Part shown: piece after piece, positions 1 to 9,365 of the stretch
Layout: every line of letters starts with the position of its first letter
Numbering within the stretch: the first letter of the stretch is position 1
Assembly (NCBI GenBank): GCA_016874655.1
Contig: VGTO01000012.1
Location: 1-34,266 of the forward strand
Origin: Bacillota bacterium
GTDB taxonomy: Bacteria; Bacillota; Dethiobacteria; DTU022
DNA length: 34,266 bases
Reading direction: 5' to 3'
Notes under the pieces: model-generated
The model's database searches: none
Seen by the model: the letters and a program-made list of their open reading frames with translations, nothing else
Told to the model about the DNA's origin: nothing
Made by a program: the position numbers and the translations under genes

Positions 1-2
1 AA

Positions 3-176
3 GCAGCACCGGTGATCGTTGAATTAAAACAGGTAGTAGAAAAAGAACTAAAAAATATACTAAACAAACAGCCCTTAGTTGGGAAAGAAGATTTCTTCAA
101 CATCCCGCTGTTTAATGGCCCGGACAATTTTACGCGAAAGGTTTTAAAGGGTTTAAATGCGAGAATAGCTGTGTAA
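3..176 (+). CDS. 3' end of an unrecognised protein-coding gene (partial)
   Basis: An open frame runs in from the left edge and stops with TAA at 174-176, giving the last 57 residues of a protein. The tail is charged (VEKELKNILNKQ), then reads LFNGPDNFTRKVLKGL and ends NARIAV. I do not recognise the family and assign no function. The other two forward frames close within the first 30 bases, so this is the only frame that can carry a gene into the window. An intrinsic terminator about 100 bases downstream fits the end of a transcription unit. Confidence 0.5.
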   Translation, partial: AAPVIVELKQVVEKELKNILNKQPLVGKEDFFNIPLFNGPDNFTRKVLKGLNARIAV

Positions 177-278
177 GGCGAATATGAAGTTCCTTTTTCC
201 TACAATTGCTTGACGCGATCACTTTTTCTTTGCCGGTTGTCTCTCCATTTTTTCTGTGATAGTATATACTTGCTTTGT

Positions 279-304
279 AACGCCTGACTAGAAGGCGTTT
301 TTAT
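279..304 (+). terminator. Intrinsic terminator upstream of tig
   Basis: AACGCCT (279-285) pairs perfectly with AGGCGTT (293-299) across a 7-base loop and is followed by a run of T residues. It probably ends transcription of the gene entering from the left edge and separates it from tig. A TATACT hexamer lies just before it at 265-270, but no suitable -35 is in register. Confidence 0.7.
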
Positions 305-371
305 TATTGAGATGCTGATCATTTATATCCACAGCCGAAAAAGCTGGTTCGGAGCGTAAGGAGAGAAAAAA

Positions 372-1796
372 ATGCTAAAAAAAGTTGAAAAAATGGAAGG
401 TAACCGGGTCAAACTGGAGATAGAAGTTGCCGCTCCTGATGTTGATACTGCCCTGGCTAAGGCCTACCGGCAGGTGGTAAAAAAAATCAATCTGCCGGGG
501 TTTCGAAAGGGAAAAGTGCCCCGCCGGATTCTCGAGTCCCGCTTCGGCTCTGAAATTTTGCATGAGGATGCCCTTGAACTGCTGGTCCCCGATGCTTATG
601 AAGCGGCGCTGGAAGAAGCGGATCTTGATCCGATCAACAACCCGGAATTTGACCTGATTCAAATTGAAGAGAGCAAACCGCTGATCTTTAATGCAATCAT
701 TGAGGTGCTGCCACCGGTAGAACTGGGTGAATACCGTGGCTTGGAGGTTGATCAGGAAATAGCAGAGGTTGATGATATCCAGATCGACCATCACCTCTTC
801 ATGCTGCGCGAGCAGAATGCCAGGCTCGTTCCACGCGAAGCAGGGCCAGTTAAAGAAGGAGATCTGGTTCAGATCGATTTCAAGGGCTACGTTGACGGGG
901 TACTGTTTGAAGGCGGCGAAGCCGAAGATTACTCGCTTGAAATTGGATCCCGCTCCTTTATACCCGGCTTTGAAGATCAGTTGATCGGCGCAGCCCAGGA
1001 TGAAGAGAAGGAGATTAAAGTAACCTTCCCTGAGAATTATCGCAAAGAGGATATCGCCGGTAAAGAGGCGGTATTTAAGGTGGTAGTTAAACAGATAAAA
1101 GAGAAGCAGCTGCCTGAACTTGATGATCTGTTTGCCAAAGAGGTCAGCGAATTTGAGAACCTGGACGAGATGAAGGCGGATTTAAAGGAAAAATTGCTGA
1201 AAAATGCTGAAGATCGATTAAAGGCGAAGCTCGAAGAAGATCTGATCGAAAAAGTTTCTGCATTGGCCAAAGTTGAGCCACCAAAAATTTTAGTTGACCG
1301 TCAGATTGACAGGATGGTCGGTGACTTGGAAAATTATCTTCGATACCAGGGTATGGGGCTGGATCAGTTTCTAGAGCTTTCAGGTAAGAACAAAGATGAG
1401 ATCCGCGAGGAGCGGCGGGAGGAAGCCATAAAACGGGCTAAGGCTAATCTGGTGCTTGATGCTATTGCTAAAAAAGAAGGAATCACCGCAGATGATAGCG
1501 AACTTAAGGAAAAAATAGAAGAAATTGCTACAACCTACAATGATGATCCGGATAGAATCAGGGATCTGCTGGAAAAACAGGGTCGTGTTCCGGTTATGAA
1601 AGAAGAAATCAGGATCCGCAAAGTAATTGACTTAATTGTCTCAGAGGCCAAAATTAAGATGGTCAAAGCGCAGAAAGAAAAAGCCAAAGATCCTGAAAAA
1701 AAAGCTAAGAGCAGCGATCAGATCAAGAAGCCTGCAGTTAAAAAGGCTAAAAAGATCGAAACCGCTGATGCCTCTGCACAGGAAAGCAAAGAGTAG
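372..1796 (+). CDS. tig: Trigger factor, ribosome-associated chaperone and prolyl isomerase
   Basis: This 474-residue protein docks at the ribosomal exit tunnel and shields nascent chains; its middle domain is an FKBP-type peptidyl-prolyl isomerase. The ribosome-binding signature GFRKGKVP is at residues 43-50 in the N-terminal domain. The FKBP-like domain covers about 155-245, with GDLVQIDFKGYVDG and the FIPGFEDQL segment visible. The helical C-terminal arms follow, and a lysine/alanine-rich low-complexity tail of about 40 residues makes it somewhat longer than the usual 430-450. The start has a good ribosome binding site (AAGGAGAG, 8 bases upstream). It heads the conserved tig-clpP-clpX-lon cluster. 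Family assignment is secure; the function of the tail is not known. Confidence 0.97.
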   Translation: MLKKVEKMEGNRVKLEIEVAAPDVDTALAKAYRQVVKKINLPGFRKGKVPRRILESRFGSEILHEDALELLVPDAYEAALEEADLDPINNPEFDLIQIEESKPLIFNAIIEVLPPVELGEYRGLEVDQEIAEVDDIQIDHHLFMLREQNARLVPREAGPVKEGDLVQIDFKGYVDGVLFEGGEAEDYSLEIGSRSFIPGFEDQLIGAAQDEEKEIKVTFPENYRKEDIAGKEAVFKVVVKQIKEKQLPELDDLFAKEVSEFENLDEMKADLKEKLLKNAEDRLKAKLEEDLIEKVSALAKVEPPKILVDRQIDRMVGDLENYLRYQGMGLDQFLELSGKNKDEIREERREEAIKRAKANLVLDAIAKKEGITADDSELKEKIEEIATTYNDDPDRIRDLLEKQGRVPVMKEEIRIRKVIDLIVSEAKIKMVKAQKEKAKDPEKKAKSSDQIKKPAVKKAKKIETADASAQESKE

Positions 1797-1892
1797 TATA
1801 ATAAAGGTGTAAAAGATAATCATTTTGGATTTGTTTGTTGCCAAAATATGATCAGGATGATCTAGTGTGATCAATAAAAGGAGGTCTGCCTA

Positions 1893-2480
1893 ATGAGTAT
1901 TTTAGTGCCGATGGTTGTTGAACAAACTAGTCGTGGCGAAAGAGCCTACGATATTTATTCGCGTTTGCTCAAAGACAGGATTATTTTTCTGGGCAGCGCG
2001 ATTGATGATTATGTGGCCAACCTGATTGTGGCCCAGATGCTCTTTTTAGAGTCAGAAGATCCGAAAAAAGATATTAACCTTTATATCAATTCGCCAGGTG
2101 GCTCGGTTCATGCCGGGATGGCCATCTACGATACAATGCATTATGTAAAACCGGCGATCTCGACGATCTGCGTTGGCCTGGCGGCCAGTTTCGGAGCAGT
2201 TTTGCTCTCAGCTGGTGATAAGGGCAAACGGTTCTCGCTGCCCAACTCAAGGATTATGCTGCACCAGCCGGCAGGCGGTGCCCAGGGCCAGGCAGTTGAT
2301 ATTGAGATCCATGCCCGGGAAATATTATTAATCAGGGAAAAGCTAAATAAAATCCTGTCCGATAAAACAGGTCAGCCGGTTGAAACTATTACCAAAGACA
2401 CGGATCGGGATTTTTTCATGTCGGCTGAGGATGCCAGGAAGTACGGACTGATCGACGAGATCCTGACTCAAAGAACATAA
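1893..2480 (+). CDS. clpP: ATP-dependent Clp protease proteolytic subunit
   Basis: This is the serine peptidase that forms the tetradecameric chamber of the ClpXP/ClpAP proteases. At 195 residues it has the normal length for the family. The catalytic triad is visible by comparison with the Bacillus protein: Ser99 in GLAASFGA, His124 in IMLHQP and Asp173 in TDRDFF. The oligomerisation and substrate-groove segment [16 protein letters not shown] is intact. The start is preceded by a strong AAAGGAGG site. Its unfoldase partner clpX begins 26 bases downstream, so the two are almost certainly co-transcribed. No anomaly is seen. Confidence 0.98.
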   Translation: MSILVPMVVEQTSRGERAYDIYSRLLKDRIIFLGSAIDDYVANLIVAQMLFLESEDPKKDINLYINSPGGSVHAGMAIYDTMHYVKPAISTICVGLAASFGAVLLSAGDKGKRFSLPNSRIMLHQPAGGAQGQAVDIEIHAREILLIREKLNKILSDKTGQPVETITKDTDRDFFMSAEDARKYGLIDEILTQRT

Positions 2481-2506
2481 TAGCGGAGACGAGGTGAAAG
2501 CTCCGG

Positions 2507-3766
2507 ATGTTTAAATTTAACGACGAAAAAGGACAGCTAAAGTGTTCGTTTTGTGGTAAAAACCAGGAACAGGTCCGCAAACTGGTGGCTGGTCCCGGGG
2601 TTTATATCTGCGACGAGTGTATTGAGCTGTGTAATGAGATCATCGAAGAGGAGATCGGCGATGAACCTGAATTGGGGCGCCTTGAGCTCCCCAAACCTCA
2701 GGATATCAAAGCAGTCCTCGATCAATATGTAATCGGCCAGGATGAGGCTAAGAAAAGCCTTTCGGTAGCAGTCTACAACCATTACAAGCGGGTTAACGCC
2801 AGTCAGAAAGTAGACGATGTTGAACTGCAGAAGAGCAACATTGTCTTGGTCGGACCGACCGGTGTCGGGAAAACCCTGCTGGCTCAGACCTTGGCCCGCA
2901 TTCTTAACGTGCCTTTTGCCATTGCCGATGCCACATCACTAACCGAAGCGGGTTATGTTGGCGAAGATGTGGAGAATATTCTGCTGAAGCTAATCCAGGC
3001 AGCCGATTATGATTTGGAAAAGGCGGAAAAAGGGATTGTCTACATTGACGAGATTGACAAGATAGCCCGTAAAACCGATAACCCTTCAATTACTCGTGAT
3101 GTCTCTGGTGAAGGTGTTCAGCAGGCACTGCTAAAAATACTCGAGGGAACCGTAGCCAGCGTTCCACCCCAGGGTGGACGGAAACATCCCCACCAGGAAT
3201 TCATGCAAATTGATACCACGGATATTCTTTTTATCTGTGGCGGTGCCTTTGACGGTTTGGAAAAAATTATTCAGGACCGGATCGGCAACAAGGGGATTGG
3301 CTTTGGAGCTGAAGTGATTTCACGCGATGATGGCAACCTGGGAGTAATCCTGAAGCAGGTCCTGCCGCAGGATCTCCTTAAGTTCGGTTTGATCCCTGAG
3401 TTTGTCGGTCGAATCCCGGTTATTGCTACTCTTGACCAGCTTGACGAAGAAGCTTTTGTGCGGATCTTAAAAGAGCCGCGCAACGCCCTGGTTAAACAAT
3501 ACCAGAAGATCTTCGAGCTGGACGGGGTTACACTTGAGTTTAAGGAAAACTGTTTGCAGGCGATTGCTGCAGAAGCGCTGAAACGCCATACTGGTGCGCG
3601 AGGTTTAAGGGCGATCCTCGAGGAGACCCTGCTCGATGTAATGTTCGAGTTGCCTTCACGCGATGATATCGAGCGCTGTGTAATTACCCGCGAAAGTGTA
3701 ATCAACAAGGAGTCGCCGATGCTGGCTACCCGGGATAAACGCAAAAAGAAAGAGGAAACAGCCTGA
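2507..3766 (+). CDS. clpX: ClpX, AAA+ unfoldase of ClpXP
   Basis: ClpX recognises and unfolds substrates and feeds them into ClpP. The 419-residue protein shows every diagnostic element. The zinc-binding domain has Cys13, Cys16, Cys35 and Cys38. Walker A is GPTGVGKT at 116-123, the pore loop GYVG is at 149-152, and Walker B is IVYIDE around 177-182. The RKH loop is at 225-227, and the ClpP-docking tripeptide IGF is at 264-266. It follows clpP at 26 bases with a GAGGTGA ribosome binding site. A strong terminator downstream separates it from lon. Confidence 0.98.
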   Translation: MFKFNDEKGQLKCSFCGKNQEQVRKLVAGPGVYICDECIELCNEIIEEEIGDEPELGRLELPKPQDIKAVLDQYVIGQDEAKKSLSVAVYNHYKRVNASQKVDDVELQKSNIVLVGPTGVGKTLLAQTLARILNVPFAIADATSLTEAGYVGEDVENILLKLIQAADYDLEKAEKGIVYIDEIDKIARKTDNPSITRDVSGEGVQQALLKILEGTVASVPPQGGRKHPHQEFMQIDTTDILFICGGAFDGLEKIIQDRIGNKGIGFGAEVISRDDGNLGVILKQVLPQDLLKFGLIPEFVGRIPVIATLDQLDEEAFVRILKEPRNALVKQYQKIFELDGVTLEFKENCLQAIAAEALKRHTGARGLRAILEETLLDVMFELPSRDDIERCVITRESVINKESPMLATRDKRKKKEETA

Positions 3767-3820
3767 TCGCTGTAAGTTAGTAAGCGGTAGGCACAGCAGT
3801 TTAGATCGAAGGATAAAATT

Positions 3821-3866
3821 AACGGGAAGCGAATAATATTATATTAAGCTTCCCGTTTTATTATTT
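3821..3866 (+). terminator. Strong intrinsic terminator after clpX
   Basis: AACGGGAAGC (3821-3830) pairs perfectly with GCTTCCCGTT (3848-3857) and is followed by the T-rich TTATTATTT. The 17-base AT-rich loop is itself partly self-complementary. It closes the tig-clpP-clpX unit. The lon ribosome binding site begins only about 12 bases after it, so lon expression must come from read-through or from a promoter I cannot see. Confidence 0.85.
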
Positions 3867-3883
3867 AGAAAGGTGGTCTACTG

Positions 3884-6289
3884 ATGACTGAACGAGAAAA
3901 ATTACCGGTACTCCCCTTAAGGGGTGTCCTGGTATTTCCCAATATGGTATTACATCTGGATGTGGGCAGGGAACGTTCGATTACTGCCCTGGAGAAAGCA
4001 ATGATGAAAGACAACCGCATCCTTTTGATCGCCCAGAAGGATGCAAAAACTGACGATCCGATTAAGGAAGATTTATTCAATGTCGGAACAGTTGCCAATA
4101 TCAAACAGATGATTAAGTTGCCCGGAGGAACGATCAGGGTTTTGGTTGAAGGTTTGAATCGGGCAAAAATCCTGGAGCTTTATCCAGAGGAGCAGATCCT
4201 CGAAGCCGGTCTGGAGCTAATCGAAGACCCTTTAAGTAAGAATACCGAAATTGAGGCGCTGATGCGCACAGTGCTCTACCAGTTTGAACAATATATTAAG
4301 ATCAGTAGAAAAGTGCCGCCGGAAACCCTTTCAACAGTCGCCGACATGGAGGAGCCAGGCCGGTTTGCCGATGTGATCGCCTCGCACTTAAGCATGAAAA
4401 TTCAGCAGAAGCAGGAGATGCTGGAGGCTCTGGATCTGAAAGAGCGGCTCGAAAAACTACACTCCATACTGGGGCGTGAAATGGAAATCTTAGAAATTGA
4501 AAGAAAGATCAACCTGCGGGTGCGCAAGCAAATGGAAAAAACTCAGAAAGAATATTACCTGCGGGAGCAAATGAAAGCGATTCAGAAAGAACTTGGCGAA
4601 AAAGATGAACGAATGGCTGAGGCTGAAGAGTACCGCGAGAAAATAGCCGAAGCTAAACTGCCGGAAGAAGTAGAAGAGAAGGCGCTAAAAGAGGTCGAGC
4701 GGCTGGAAAAAATGCCCCCTGCTGCGGCGGAGGGGATCGTTATCCGCACGTACCTGGACTGGTTGTTGGAGCTGCCCTGGTCGCTTGAAACAGCCGATCG
4801 CCTCGATCTTGACGTGGCTGAGCAGATTCTTGATGAGGACCATTACGGCTTGCAAAAAGTTAAAGAACGGATAGTCGAGTATCTGGCCGTTCGCCAGCTG
4901 GCCGAAAAGTTAAAAGGGCCTATTTTGTGTTTGATTGGCCCGCCGGGTGTTGGTAAAACCTCTCTGGCGAAATCAGTGGCCCGGGCGCTTGAGCGAAAAT
5001 TTGTACGGATTTCGCTCGGCGGGGTGCGGGACGAAGCAGAAGTGAGGGGCCACCGGCGAACCTATATCGGTGCTCTGCCAGGAAGGATTATCCAGGGCAT
5101 GCGCCAGGCTAAATCCAATAATCCGGTGTTTTTGATGGATGAGATCGATAAAATGTCGACTGATTTCAGGGGCGATCCATCTTCAGCCCTGCTGGAGGTT
5201 CTTGATCCTGAGCAAAATAATTCCTTCAGCGATCATTATATCGAATTGCCCTTTGACCTGTCACAGGTGATGTTTATCACAACCGGTAATACATCATACA
5301 ATATACCACAGCCGCTGCTCGACCGGATGGAGCTGATCCATATTCCCGGTTACACTGAAGAAGATAAGGTTGAAATAGCTCGCCAGTATTTGGTTCCGAA
5401 GCAGCTTGGAGAGCACGGACTGACTGAAAAGAACTTAGAAATCTCCGAAGGAACAATCCGCAGGATTATTCGCGAATATACCAGGGAAGCGGGAGTGCGT
5501 AACCTGGAAAGAAGCATTTCTGCCATCTGCCGGAAAGTAGCGCGTGAAGTGGTTAAAGATCGCGGAAAACATATCCGGTTAACAAAACAAAACCTGCAGA
5601 AATACTTAGGTATACCGCGCTATCGTTATGGTGCAGCTGAAAAAGAAGATGAAATCGGTGTGGCAACCGGTTTGGCCTGGACAGAAGCGGGAGGCGATCT
5701 GCTTTCGATTGAGGTCACCCTGATGAAAGGGAAGGGAAAAATGACCCTGACCGGTCAGCTTGGCGAGGTAATGCAGGAATCGGCCAAGGCGGCAATCAGC
5801 TATATTCGCTCACGAGCACAGTCGCTCGGGCTCGATGAAAACTTTTATGAAGAAATTGATATCCATATTCACGTACCGGAAGGAGCGATCCCGAAAGATG
5901 GTCCTTCGGCCGGGATTGCTATTGCCACGGCACTGGCATCAGCCTTAACTAAGAAGCCAATCCGCAAGGATGTAACAATGACCGGAGAAATTACCCTGCG
6001 GGGTAGGGTTTTACCGATCGGCGGGGTAAAAGAGAAGATGCTGGCTGCCCATAGGGCTGGCATTCGCAATATCCTTTTACCGGCTGAGAACCGTCGCGAC
6101 TTAAGTGATCTTCCCCAGAATGTGCGGCGTAAGGTAGAGGTAAAATTTGTGGAGCATATGGATGAAGTCCTCAACATGGCGCTTTCCGAACCGCCTTTGC
6201 AGGCAGGGGAAGAGCGTACACGTAAGAAGATTAAAGAGAATAATCTTGGCCTACCGGAAACAAAAGAGGATTCGGCTTTTCAGCACTGA
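3884..6289 (+). CDS. lon: Lon, ATP-dependent serine protease (LonA type)
   Basis: LonA is a cytoplasmic hexamer that degrades misfolded and regulatory proteins. The 801-residue product begins with the Lon N-terminal substrate domain ([15 protein letters not shown]), followed by a coiled coil at about 180-280. The AAA+ module has Walker A GPPGVGKT at 352-359 and Walker B VFLMDEID at 415-422. The C-terminal protease domain carries the Ser-Lys dyad: Ser675 in KDGPSAG and Lys718 in GGVKEKML, with the 43-residue spacing seen in E. coli. The ribosome binding site AAAGGTGG precedes the ATG. Its place after clpX is typical of Firmicutes. It is not the membrane-anchored LonB type, because no transmembrane insertion is present. 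Confidence 0.98.
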   Translation: MTEREKLPVLPLRGVLVFPNMVLHLDVGRERSITALEKAMMKDNRILLIAQKDAKTDDPIKEDLFNVGTVANIKQMIKLPGGTIRVLVEGLNRAKILELYPEEQILEAGLELIEDPLSKNTEIEALMRTVLYQFEQYIKISRKVPPETLSTVADMEEPGRFADVIASHLSMKIQQKQEMLEALDLKERLEKLHSILGREMEILEIERKINLRVRKQMEKTQKEYYLREQMKAIQKELGEKDERMAEAEEYREKIAEAKLPEEVEEKALKEVERLEKMPPAAAEGIVIRTYLDWLLELPWSLETADRLDLDVAEQILDEDHYGLQKVKERIVEYLAVRQLAEKLKGPILCLIGPPGVGKTSLAKSVARALERKFVRISLGGVRDEAEVRGHRRTYIGALPGRIIQGMRQAKSNNPVFLMDEIDKMSTDFRGDPSSALLEVLDPEQNNSFSDHYIELPFDLSQVMFITTGNTSYNIPQPLLDRMELIHIPGYTEEDKVEIARQYLVPKQLGEHGLTEKNLEISEGTIRRIIREYTREAGVRNLERSISAICRKVAREVVKDRGKHIRLTKQNLQKYLGIPRYRYGAAEKEDEIGVATGLAWTEAGGDLLSIEVTLMKGKGKMTLTGQLGEVMQESAKAAISYIRSRAQSLGLDENFYEEIDIHIHVPEGAIPKDGPSAGIAIATALASALTKKPIRKDVTMTGEITLRGRVLPIGGVKEKMLAAHRAGIRNILLPAENRRDLSDLPQNVRRKVEVKFVEHMDEVLNMALSEPPLQAGEERTRKKIKENNLGLPETKEDSAFQH

Positions 6290-6376
6290 TGCCAGGTTTT
6301 TTTGCGGCACAGAACAGAAGTAATCTTGACTCTCTATTTTGTATCCGGCCTTAATGAGTGAAAGGTTCGGTGGTTA

Positions 6377-6964
6377 ATGTTGAAGATTATCAAAGCAGAG
6401 CTGAAAGCAGCAGCCTATAATCTTAAGGATTTTCCGGAGTGGAATCTGCCCGAGGTTTCTTTTATCGGGCGTTCAAACGTGGGAAAATCTTCTTTGTTGA
6501 ACAGCCTGATCGGCCGTAAAAACCTGGCCCGGATCAGTTCGACACCGGGAAAAACCAGGGGCCTGTATTTCTATCTGCTCAATGATTCTTTCTGCTTTGT
6601 TGATCTACCAGGATATGGATATGCTAAGGTGTCGAAAAATGAACGCGATCGTTGGGCGCCGATCATTGAGGATTACCTGGCCAAGCGCAGTTCGCTACGC
6701 GGATGCCTGCATCTGATTGATTGTCGTCACGAACCGACAGCTGATGATCAGCTGATGTCACAGTGGTTGCGTGCGCACACTATCCCGACGATCACTGTAG
6801 CAACCAAATCCGACAAGCTTTCCCGCAGTGCTCTTTTGCAACAGCTTAAGGTAATCCGCAGCGGGCTTGGGTTGTTCGAAGATGATCGGCTGTTGCCCTT
6901 TTCGACGCAGACAGCGGCGGGCCGCGATCAACTGTGGCAGGAGATTCGTTCCCTGTTGCTTTAG
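6377..6964 (+). CDS. engB: EngB/YsxC/YihA family ribosome-biogenesis GTPase
   Basis: This small TRAFAC-class GTPase is required for assembly of the large ribosomal subunit in Bacillus and relatives. The 195-residue protein has G1 GRSNVGKS at 31-38, G3 DLPG at 76-79 and the G4 specificity motif TKSD at 143-146. The threonine-containing G2 stretch (STPGKTRGL) follows G1. It lies 87 bases after lon, the usual position for engB in low-GC Gram-positives, and the activase gene begins 47 bases downstream. The family call is firm. Confidence 0.96.
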   Translation: MLKIIKAELKAAAYNLKDFPEWNLPEVSFIGRSNVGKSSLLNSLIGRKNLARISSTPGKTRGLYFYLLNDSFCFVDLPGYGYAKVSKNERDRWAPIIEDYLAKRSSLRGCLHLIDCRHEPTADDQLMSQWLRAHTIPTITVATKSDKLSRSALLQQLKVIRSGLGLFEDDRLLPFSTQTAAGRDQLWQEIRSLLL

Positions 6965-7011
6965 AATGGTCTGGCTGATTCGGATCATCAATTTATGACC
7001 GGAGGTGAAAG

Positions 7012-7782
7012 ATGCCCACAGCAGGAATTGACATAGGATCCCTGACAGCAGAAGTTGTGATCATGGATAAAGAGCGAGTCCTTAGCTATGTGATTCGGCC
7101 AACCGGGTCCAATAGTAAGAAAGCTGCAGAACTGGCTATGGAAGAGGCACTGCATAAAGCTGCGCTCCGGATTTCTGATCTTAACAAAGTAGTGGCCACC
7201 GGTTACGGACGAATCAGCATTGATTTTGCAGATCAAAGAATCACAGAAATTACCTGCCACGCACGTGGCGCTTACTATTGGGACCCGGCTGTAAGAACGG
7301 TGATCGATATCGGGGGTCAGGATAGTAAGGTGATCCGGCTGGCTGAGTACGGACGGGTAATCGATTTTGCCATGAATGACAAATGTTCAGCCGGCACAGG
7401 GCGATTCCTGGAAGTGATGGCGCAGGCCCTGGAGGTGGAACTCGACCAGTTGGCATTAATTAGTAACCGGGCCTTGAATGCCGTATCAATCAGCAGCATG
7501 TGTACCGTATTCGCCGAATCGGAAGTCGTATCGCTGATTGCCCAGGGCTTGCCTCGTGAAGAAATTGCCCGGGGTTTACACCTCTCGATTGCTGACCGCA
7601 CAGCGGGTTTGGTGAACCGGGTTGGTTTGGAGGAGAAAGTAATGATGACCGGTGGGGTGTCCCTCAACAGTGCTGTGGTGGCGGCTCTCAATGAAAAGCT
7701 GAAAATCAGGATTATTGTTCCTTCAGTGCCGCAGATTGCCGGTGCCCTGGGTGCAGCACTACTGGCGCAGGAAGATAGCTAA
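7012..7782 (+). CDS. BadF/BadG/BcrA/HgdC-type ATPase, activator of 2-hydroxyacyl-CoA dehydratase
   Basis: Members are homodimeric [4Fe-4S] ATPases that push an electron into 2-hydroxyacyl-CoA dehydratases or benzoyl-CoA reductases. This 256-residue protein has the ASKHA fold signatures GIDIGS (5-10) and DIGGQDSK (99-106). The two cluster ligands are Cys125 in NDKCSAGTGR and Cys164 in SSMCTVFAESE, 39 residues apart as in HgdC of Acidaminococcus. It starts after a GGAGGTGAAAG ribosome binding site. No dehydratase subunits are encoded nearby, so its partner is unknown. Relatives of unknown function also occur as orphans, so a role in another radical or low-potential enzyme is possible. Its terminator lies inside the convergent bioY gene. 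Confidence 0.88.
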   Translation: MPTAGIDIGSLTAEVVIMDKERVLSYVIRPTGSNSKKAAELAMEEALHKAALRISDLNKVVATGYGRISIDFADQRITEITCHARGAYYWDPAVRTVIDIGGQDSKVIRLAEYGRVIDFAMNDKCSAGTGRFLEVMAQALEVELDQLALISNRALNAVSISSMCTVFAESEVVSLIAQGLPREEIARGLHLSIADRTAGLVNRVGLEEKVMMTGGVSLNSAVVAALNEKLKIRIIVPSVPQIAGALGAALLAQEDS

Positions 7783-7786
7783 AGCA

Positions 7787-8356
7787 CTACTGATGTAAGA
7801 TCTGATCGAGCCTGCCGGCATGCAGGCTTTTTTTAATCTGTCTGCTGAGCAAAGCAGTGATCAAAACTTTGGCCAGGTCAAATACAATAAAGGGTGCTAC
7901 TCCGACCAGCAGAGACTGTTTAATGCTTAATTGCATTAAAAGGCCAAGCTGTAAAGAGCCTACCAGGTAAATTAGTCCAAGTGCCGGGAGCATTGCTGCG
8001 ATTAGCTTTGGGAGAGAAGGTTGTGCCTGATCCTTGAGCAGTAAAGATAGAACCAGCACAGCAGGAATAAAGCCAAAAAGGTAGCCACCACTTGGTCCGG
8101 TTAGCATATAAAGGCCTCCCCTGGCCAGTGAGAAAACCGGCATGCCGGCCGCGCCAATCAGCAGGTAGGTCAGAATCGTGAGCAGCGCAGCCCTTTTTGG
8201 GAGCATGATCCCCGTAAGGAAAACGCCAATTACCTGGCCGGTAAAGGGTACCGGGCTAAAAGGCAGCGGGACAGCAATTTGGGCTAGGACGGCGATCAGC
8301 GCGACAAAAAATGCGCTCAGGGTCAGGTGGGCAGTGGCAGGAAGGGAATTAGTCAA
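7787..8356 (-). CDS. bioY: BioY, biotin-binding S component of an ECF transporter
   Basis: BioY is an integral membrane protein that captures biotin, alone or with the EcfAA'T energising module. The 189-residue sequence is almost entirely hydrophobic with about six membrane segments. It contains the family motifs GAAGMPVF (68-75) and GPSGGYLFGF (87-96). The start is a TTG that follows the birA stop codon directly (TAATTG), with a GAGGT site inside the end of birA, so translation is probably coupled. No ecfA or ecfT genes are nearby, so a shared ECF module elsewhere is likely. It should be repressed by biotin through BirA acting on the promoter upstream of birA. Confidence 0.95.
   Translation of the reverse strand: MTNSLPATAHLTLSAFFVALIAVLAQIAVPLPFSPVPFTGQVIGVFLTGIMLPKRAALLTILTYLLIGAAGMPVFSLARGGLYMLTGPSGGYLFGFIPAVLVLSLLLKDQAQPSLPKLIAAMLPALGLIYLVGSLQLGLLMQLSIKQSLLVGVAPFIVFDLAKVLITALLSRQIKKSLHAGRLDQILHQ
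7809..7834 (+). terminator. Intrinsic terminator for the + strand activase, embedded in the bioY coding end
   Basis: AGCCTGC (7809-7815) pairs with GCAGGCT (7822-7828) and is followed by seven T residues on the + strand. It lies 27 bases after the activase stop, inside the last codons of the convergent bioY gene, where the same bases encode the KKSLHAGRL region. Only the + strand has the U-tract, so it acts on the activase transcript. Confidence 0.8.
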
Positions 8357-9307
8357 TTAGCTTACCTCGCCGTAACTGACCAGGCGGATTTGGCCGTAGT
8401 CATCTTTAATAGCCAGCTGGCCATCGTTAGTCAGTTCAGTAGCTAGTCCGGTTAAAGAGCCACCGGGCCAGCTGATATTAACCTGCTGCCCGAGGGTGAT
8501 GTTATTTTTGATCCAGATCTGGCGAAATGAGGTAAAACCCTCTTCTTCGAATAATTTATAGGCCCTGATCAATGCATGACGCAGGTTGATCAATAGTTCT
8601 GTCCGCTTGATCTTTATCCCGGTCTCCATGGCCAGAGATGTTGCAACGGTGGCGATTTCAGTTGATAAATCCTCTGTTTTTTGATTTACATTAAGACCAA
8701 TGCCGATAATCAGGTAATCTATACGGTCCAAATCGCCTTTGACCTCGGTCAGGATTCCGGCAATTTTTTTACCGCCAACCTGTAAGTCGTTGGGCCACTT
8801 GATCTGAACCGGTAGCTTAAATGTACCGGAAAGATAGTCGGCTAGAACTGCGGCGGTAACCAGAGTCACCGGCCTAGCTGCTGCAGGCGTTAGCGCCGTG
8901 GGCCTGAAGATGACTGAAAACCAGAGACCGCTACCCGCCGGTGAAAACCAACTGCGCCCAAGACGTCCTCTCCCTGAGAGCTGCCGTTCGGCAATGATGG
9001 TGGTAAAACCGGGAGCTCCCTCTTCAGCCAGGCGGTGGGCAACCAGGTTTGTTGATTCCACCGATTCCCGGTAAATAATGGCCATTTCAGCTAAGGCATT
9101 TTGATCGAGAAGCTCCGGTTCTTCTTCCAGGCAGTATCCGGAGCGGGAACGGGCACTAATCCGGTAACCCTTTTCCCTCAATGCCTTTACCTGCTTCCAT
9201 ACCGCAGAACGGCTGATCTCGAGCACACTACTGATCGTCTCGCCGGAGATTGTTTTTCCGAGGTTTGCTTTTAAAATTTCTAAAACCCTGCTGCCGTTAT
9301 GATTCAA
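8357..9307 (-). CDS. birA: BirA, bifunctional biotin-protein ligase and biotin repressor
   Basis: The enzyme makes biotinyl-5'-AMP and attaches biotin to carboxylase carrier proteins; with a DNA-binding domain it also represses biotin genes. The 316-residue product has an N-terminal winged helix (SRSAVWKQVKALREKGY, about 32-48). The ligase core has the adenylate loop GRGRLGR (112-118), KWPND (170-174) and GGKKIAGILTE. The start is TTG with AAGGTGAAAG five bases upstream. The DNA-binding domain, the operator over its own promoter and the co-transcribed bioY make a self-contained biotin-sensing operon. Sequence identity to class II BirA is clear. Confidence 0.96.
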   Translation of the reverse strand: MNHNGSRVLEILKANLGKTISGETISSVLEISRSAVWKQVKALREKGYRISARSRSGYCLEEEPELLDQNALAEMAIIYRESVESTNLVAHRLAEEGAPGFTTIIAERQLSGRGRLGRSWFSPAGSGLWFSVIFRPTALTPAAARPVTLVTAAVLADYLSGTFKLPVQIKWPNDLQVGGKKIAGILTEVKGDLDRIDYLIIGIGLNVNQKTEDLSTEIATVATSLAMETGIKIKRTELLINLRHALIRAYKLFEEEGFTSFRQIWIKNNITLGQQVNISWPGGSLTGLATELTNDGQLAIKDDYGQIRLVSYGEVS

Positions 9308-9336
9308 ACTTTCACCTTATTTCAGAATTTGATAGA

Positions 9337-9365
9337 ATCATACAAAGGGTTTCGCTAATTGTCAA
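9337..9365 (-). promoter_or_regulatory. Sigma-A-type promoter of birA-bioY
   Basis: Read on the minus strand, TTGACA (9365-9360) is followed after exactly 17 bases by TATGAT (9342-9337), a near-consensus housekeeping promoter. Transcription would start near 9330, giving a leader of about 20-25 bases before the TTG start of birA. The -35 box lies inside one half-site of the inverted repeat at 9358-9394, so a bound repressor would block RNA polymerase. Confidence 0.85.

Noticed and set aside
265-270. TATACT as the tig -10 box
   Set aside because: No acceptable -35 lies 16-18 bases upstream, and a transcript from here would run at once into the 279-304 terminator.
1822-1847. ATTTTGG/CCAAAAT hairpin between tig and clpP
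   Set aside because: The stem is AT-rich with a 12-base loop and no T-run follows, so it is not a convincing terminator or regulator.
6326-6355. TTGACT with CTTAAT as a promoter for engB
   Set aside because: The spacer is 18 bases and the -10 matches only four of six positions; too weak to annotate.
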